Positions 60,101 through 64,000 of a stretch of 64,000 nucleotides of DNA are shown piece after piece. This DNA is from Ilex aquifolium (Eukaryota > Streptophyta > Magnoliopsida > Aquifoliales > Aquifoliaceae), in assembly GCA_951799425.1 (NCBI GenBank), contig OX637407.1:26781691-26845690 (forward strand). The letters are read 5' to 3'. The notes beneath the pieces are model-generated. The model ran no database searches. It saw nothing but the letters and a program-made list of their open reading frames with translations, and was not told the origin of the DNA. The position numbers and the translations under genes are program-made. Position 1 is the stretch's first letter. Every line of letters begins with the position of its first letter.

Positions 60101-60251
60101 TAATAATATCATCACGGAGGTCACGAAGCAGCTGCAGTCTCGTTTCCTGGCCAACCCTGGAGAGATTAAGAAACGGATTGAGTCTCTTATAGAGCGGTAT
60201 TTCTTGGAGAGGGATACTGCAGACAGACGATTGTACCGATATCTAGCCTAA
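54145..60251 (+). CDS. CUL3: Cullin-3, scaffold of CUL3-BTB ubiquitin ligases
   Basis: Two coding exons, 54145-54308 and 58211-60251, spliced within Arg55 (AG^gtcatc ... tttag^A), giving 734 aa; Arabidopsis CUL3A has 732. The N-terminus (QKKRVFQIEAFKHKVVVDPK, YADKTWKILEFAIHEIYNHN) starts the cullin repeats that bind BTB substrate adaptors. The cullin homology domain (FEKYYKQHLAKRLLSGKTVS, NVSTYQMCVLVLFNN) binds RBX1. The C-terminal winged-helix region contains the neddylation site in VVRIMKSRRVL (K678) and ends LYRYLA. CUL3 ligases act in hormone, light and defence signalling. The intact frame and conserved ends indicate a functional gene. The two-exon structure with one long intron agrees with my memory of plant CUL3. 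The donor GTCATC is non-consensus, and the 3902-bp intron houses a hAT element. Confidence 0.96.
56477..57493. mobile_element. Non-autonomous hAT element in CUL3 intron
   Basis: Ends CTAGGAAGTATGGATAC and inverted GTATCCGTGCTTCTTAG are flanked by a perfect 8-bp duplication GTTACTAT (56469-56476 and 57494-57501). Subterminal zones are full of GGATACGG / CCGTATCC and GTGTCCGACA motifs. The middle has a GA-rich stretch resembling a leader, followed near 57110-57220 by imperfect tandem units of GTGTTGCTCGAGAGGACCAA. No transposase. Confidence 0.9.
57745..57828. repeat. 28-bp tandem repeat, three units
   Basis: ATGTATAATGCAGAGCTGGT-type units at 57745-57772, 57773-57800 and 57801-57828, in the CUL3 intron. 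Confidence 0.85.
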
Positions 60252-62330
60252 GGAAACAGCTTTGACAGGTTTCTTGTCTCTAAGGGTCATTAAGCCGCCA
60301 TAATGGATTTGTGCCTCATTTGGTACGTAGAAAATTTGCTTTTATGGTCTAATTTTCTGCAAGCTTCAATTGGTTTTCATGAGTTTCTTCTTATTGCTAC
60401 ACTTCATTTTGCTTGCGTTACTTATTTATCCTGAATCAACTGCCAAATACATGTATGGATTTCCTTCCACTGATTCTCTTCCCATCTTAAATTCCATGAG
60501 TAAATAGGTTGTACAAAATTGGATGAGCTACAATCTCTCTCTCTCTCTCACACACACACACATTCATTCAGTATTGCCATTCCCATTTTTATGCTTTGAA
60601 AAGCTGGAGATGTCTAGTGGAATAAAGATGTCTTGGTCAGGCACTATCTACGGTTTGATTCTTCCAATTCTGAGTTCACTCTTGTTCTGTTCTTTAACTG
60701 AAGTTGCTGGTAAGTTGGGAAAAAAAAAATGGTATTGTTCTGATGCTGTGTGCTGTCAAATTTCTTTGGCTAAGCCCTTTGGTTGGGGGGGGTGTACGGT
60801 ACCTATGATCTCAGTTGCAACTTTCACCACCAAAATACTGTTGATGTGGTGGAGTCATCATGGGCTGCCAAAAACATCAGCGCATAGAGTAAGTAGTTTC
60901 AGGGCCATCAGCTCATGTCTTTTCCATATCAACAGATTGCATGATTTTCTAACATATTTGCTTCATCCATGCATTACCTATTTTCATGGTTGCCCCCCTT
61001 GGTTTTGAGACCATACATCCAGACATACGCCATTTTAAGCATGTAGATGCCGCTTCAGCATCAGCTGTTCCTTTGCCACTTGATGGGAATTCTTCTCTAA
61101 GTGCTACTTAAGAGGGTGACGAACATTTTTTTCTGAGAAGTGGGTTGCTCCTTGTATAGCCTCGTAGATAGATCTTTAAAATTTTGATCTATTGGTCTCC
61201 CTCCAGATGGGTTATATCTCTTCATCTGCAAGATCTTCAGTCAGAAATTGTATAGGGAGGTTACACAGATGATTTCTGAATATGCAGCCCAATCAATGTA
61301 TTGATTATTGAGAATGGCTTCTCATTCCTGAATTTCTTGAAGACGCTTAACGAAACGAGGTTGATTCTCTTCCTATCCTAGATTCTGGCAAGTTCTGAGG
61401 CTAATTCAGCAGGAGTTTTTCACCTTTCCTGGGCACTTGTGGGACTTTTTTACCAATTTTAGGATGCTTTACAATTTAATTCCCAAATCTAAGCAGTGAA
61501 CACGCCTTTTGTTCAACTTTAGCAAAATGCGTTATTCCAAATGACGTCTTTACCAAACGAAAAAAAAATGAAATGCTTTAAGAAGATGTCAGTTGAACCA
61601 ACTGACGCCTGCCTTGCCTTGCATGACAGAATGCGTTTGGAGTTACGTTTGAAAATGTCAGTTTTTTTTATATAACAAAAACACCAGTTGGACTGACCTT
61701 TTTTTGTGCAAAAGTATCACTTGGATTGAAGTTTTTTTGTGTAAAAGCATCCGGTTTACTGTCGTTTCTTAAAATTGCCTGGGTTTGGAAATTAAGTTTG
61801 ATAGCACCCTTGTACAGGGAGATATTACACAGTTGATTTCTGAATATGCGGCCCAAACAATCTTCTAAATCGGCAGTATAGCCATAAGAACACAGGAAAT
61901 CAAAAGTTGATGTCCTTAGAGAATTAGACAATGTTTGATCTTAAATGGATGTTGTACTAATTAAGCAATCCACCTTATCACAAGTAGGGCTGTCAACGGA
62001 TCGAATTTTATCTGAATCCAATAAAAAATCCGAGTTTTGAATTCGATCTCTTTACCTGACGGATTTTAAAATCTTAATCCAAATCCGCATATTTATATTT
62101 ACAACCCTTTTGCCCTGTATTATGTTCCCCAAAAAAAACTTGGCCAGTATAATGCTTCAAAAAGTTATTCAAACAATCTCCAGCACATTAAATCCTTTGT
62201 ATGGATAATAATTCTCCAAATCTATGTTGATGGCCTGTGACCTCTTTATGATATCAAAACCAACTTTACACAAGACAAAAGGAGAGGGAAAATAAAAGAG
62301 TTGAGGGGACAGTATGAGACCCATGCCCAC
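60252..62330. other. CUL3 3' flank and convergent intergenic region
   Basis: About 60252-60700 is the likely CUL3 3'UTR and downstream flank. A (CT)n(CA)n microsatellite lies at 60532-60562; frames around it are not credible. A ~48-bp segment with TACACAG-TGATTTCTGAATATG occurs at 61249-61296 and 61812-61860. A short inverted pair around TTTAATTCCCAAA / TTTGGAAATTAAG (~61470 and ~61790) lies between these two copies. Confidence 0.45.
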
Positions 62331-64000
62331 CTATGGCTCTGAATGGAGGATGCAATTTTGTATATTTGAGAATGTCTTCACATCTGTACCCCATAGCCTG
62401 TTTATTCAGATCAATTGTAAGTATTGTGGCATGAACGAAAAATCAATATCGCCATTTAATAAGACATTCAAAATCTAACCCTGACATCAATAAAAGAATT
62501 TAGCCTCATTTGTAGGCACTTTGAATCAGATTCAATAACGCCCAGAGCCTAGATCATCATGTGCATTGCTTTATAGCACCAAGATAGCATTTGATATCAC
62601 CAAAACACAGAATTGTTTGTGTATCAGAATAAGCTTACCAGCAGTCAATCCCAACAGCATTAGCCCCTGCCTTATCAGCCTTTTGATCGTCTCCAACATG
62701 TACTGCTTTGGCAGCCTCCACACCAATTTGGTCTAAGACATTGCCAAACATTAAAATGTATTATCATACCCACTTTTGCAGCGAGTGTCAAAAAAATGCA
62801 CTAAAAGGAGACTTATGCATCACTTCAATTTAAGGGAAAACAAGCTGGCCTTAAAACGGAATTTAAATATCACAACCAAATACGAATCATACTGCTGTCA
62901 ATCACTATGTCAGGCGAAAAGCTTACTCTGTATTTTAAATTTCTAATGCATACCTAAAGCAGCCTTAAATATATTTGCATCTGGTTTCTCGTATCCAATC
63001 TCCGACGATATGATAACAGCATCAAACCTAGAAAAAAAAATCGAGGACTAAAAATTCCATAACTTAGATAGTGAGACTTGTTGTATGATATCATTGCCCT
63101 TTCTTAAGTGCATGCCCATCAAATATACCCTGTAACAGTTAATGGAAACACGCACAAAAAACCACACACCCACAGCCACGAGTACACACACACACAGAGA
63201 GAGTTGTATGATATCATTGCCCTTTCTTAAGTGCATGCCCATCAAATATACCCTGTAACAGTTAATGGAAACACGCACAAAAAACCACACACCCACGGCC
63301 ACGAGTACACACACACACACAAAGAGGGGAGGGCATATGTATATTCACTTTGGTGGGCAGTGAATCACCCATCCAACAAACCAGTTTCATGGACTATTCT
63401 ACCAACACAGAGCATTTAAATCACACTTACTAAAATATGGATATATTTAGAACTGCATGATTATCCCAATATTGACATTAACTTGTACACTTAGCAGGGA
63501 AAAAGAGGAGCTATTAGCTTGAGCAACGATTGCAAGACACAAGAACAAAAGAGGGCATTGATACTTACAGATCTAGAACATTGAGGTCCTTCAACAGCTT
63601 CCTCAAGCGGGTGTCAAAATTGGATACAACAGCCAATTTAACTGTACCAGTACCACAGTTTTTGTTAAGTAGAAGCAAAGAAAAAGCAAAAGAGATGATA
63701 TTAACAAACATTCAGTTTCAGTATGATTAGTTGTAGCAGACAAAGAAAATACTTGATAACCTCCAGCATCTTTAAGAATTGACATTGTGTCATGGGCTCC
63801 AGCTGGAAGACGCCATGCATCACCATTTGCATAGTACTGATCAAATCAATCGCTGAAACTTGAGAGTTTGAATATTGTTGGACGGAATAATTCAATTTAT
63901 AAGTGCCAAAGTCATTGACCTCTTCCATAAATCTCTACAGCTCTACAAGAACAATGTCTTAGGTTACACAAATTTCAAACAGTTTGATATCAAGAATAAT
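62331..64000 (-). CDS. HAD-superfamily hydrolase, HDHD3-like (3' part, runs off the right edge)
   Basis: Five consecutive exons, in transcript order: 63836-63761, 63641-63569, 63027-62954, 62732-62639, 62397-62331, ending at TAG. They encode 127 residues with consistent phases and GT-AG introns. HAD motif II is in VKLAVVSNFDTRLRKLL, motif III is the Lys of SEIGYEKPDANIF, and motif IV is VHVGDDQKADKAGANAVGID, with the C-terminal LWGTDVKTFSNIQ. The nucleophile motif DxDGT lies in exons beyond the window. HAD enzymes of this type are usually phosphatases; the substrate is unknown. A tiny exon (63934-63920, reading RFMEE) may precede, but its junction to YYANGDAW is unresolved. Arabidopsis At2g41250 is my closest recalled relative. 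The gene converges with CUL3. Confidence 0.88.
63080..63320. repeat. 123-bp tandem duplication
   Basis: 63080-63202 is repeated at 63203-63320 almost without change (GTTGTATGATATCATTGCCC start; CCCACAGCC versus CCCACGGCC). Each copy ends in (CA)n, which suggests slippage or unequal exchange between microsatellites. It lies in the 541-bp HAD-gene intron. Confidence 0.95.

Noticed and set aside
60523-61008. 161-codon frame after CUL3
   Set aside because: Begins in a CT/CA microsatellite in the likely CUL3 3' flank and has no domain; composition is not coding-like.
63080-63320. CRISPR-like or other regularly spaced repeat
   Set aside because: A plain two-unit tandem duplication in a plant intron; no spacer pattern occurs anywhere in the window.

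Overview
The window is nuclear DNA of a flowering plant, almost certainly a eudicot. It is AT-rich, its genes carry GT-AG introns, and its spacers are packed with non-autonomous DNA transposons, Helitrons and one broken Ty3/gypsy element. The species cannot be named from the sequence.

Seven protein-coding genes can be assembled. All are on the minus strand except CUL3: a RING-H2 E3 ligase (2523-3146, single exon); a galectin-domain beta-1,3-galactosyltransferase of the GALT1 type (13768-17875, 7 coding exons, 634 aa); an S-like RNase T2 (26383-29098, 4 exons, 227 aa); a class I TCP transcription factor of the TCP14/15 type (33738-34895, single exon); the Ran-binding protein MOG1 (45406-50520, 7 exons, 210 aa); CUL3 on the plus strand (54145-60251, 2 exons, 734 aa); and the 3' part of an HAD-superfamily hydrolase gene that runs off the right edge (62331 onward, 5 clear exons). 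They do not form a pathway. Their shared context is positional: the order matches two separate Arabidopsis chromosome 1 blocks, At1g26800-26830 and At1g69670-69690, interleaved into one.

Layout. 1-1790: microsatellites, a Mutator-like element with long inverted repeats, and a Helitron end. 2.5-3.1 kb: RING gene. 4.5 to at least 8.4 kb: decayed LTR retrotransposon whose left LTR holds a Helitron with a precise empty site in the right LTR. 9.6-12.1 kb: inverted-repeat relic with a hAT element in its loop, then two nested Helitrons. 13.0-13.5 kb: MITE beside the GALT1 3' end. 13.8-20.2 kb: GALT1 with a long 5'UTR intron. 20.4-21.3 kb: Mutator-like element just upstream. 21.3-26.4 kb: repeats only. 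26.4-29.1 kb: RNase T2 with a Mutator-like element in intron 2. 29.3-33.7 kb: repeats including a Helitron. 33.7-34.9 kb: TCP gene. 35-45 kb: gene-poor, with a Helitron full of GGT repeats, SINE-like copies and a hAT-like element. 45.4-50.5 kb: MOG1, whose third intron holds a hAT element that has picked up a class III peroxidase exon. 50.8-53.4 kb: nested MITEs and a second copy of the 9956 hAT family. 54.1-60.3 kb: CUL3 with a hAT element in its 3.9-kb intron. 62.3-64.0 kb: HAD hydrolase.

Several transposon boundaries are fixed by target-site duplications read directly in the sequence (8 bp for four hAT elements, 9 bp for Mutator-like elements), and the Helitrons by A^T insertion and a CTAG terminus. 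Intron and UTR boundaries are inferred from splice motifs and recalled family alignments, not from transcripts.
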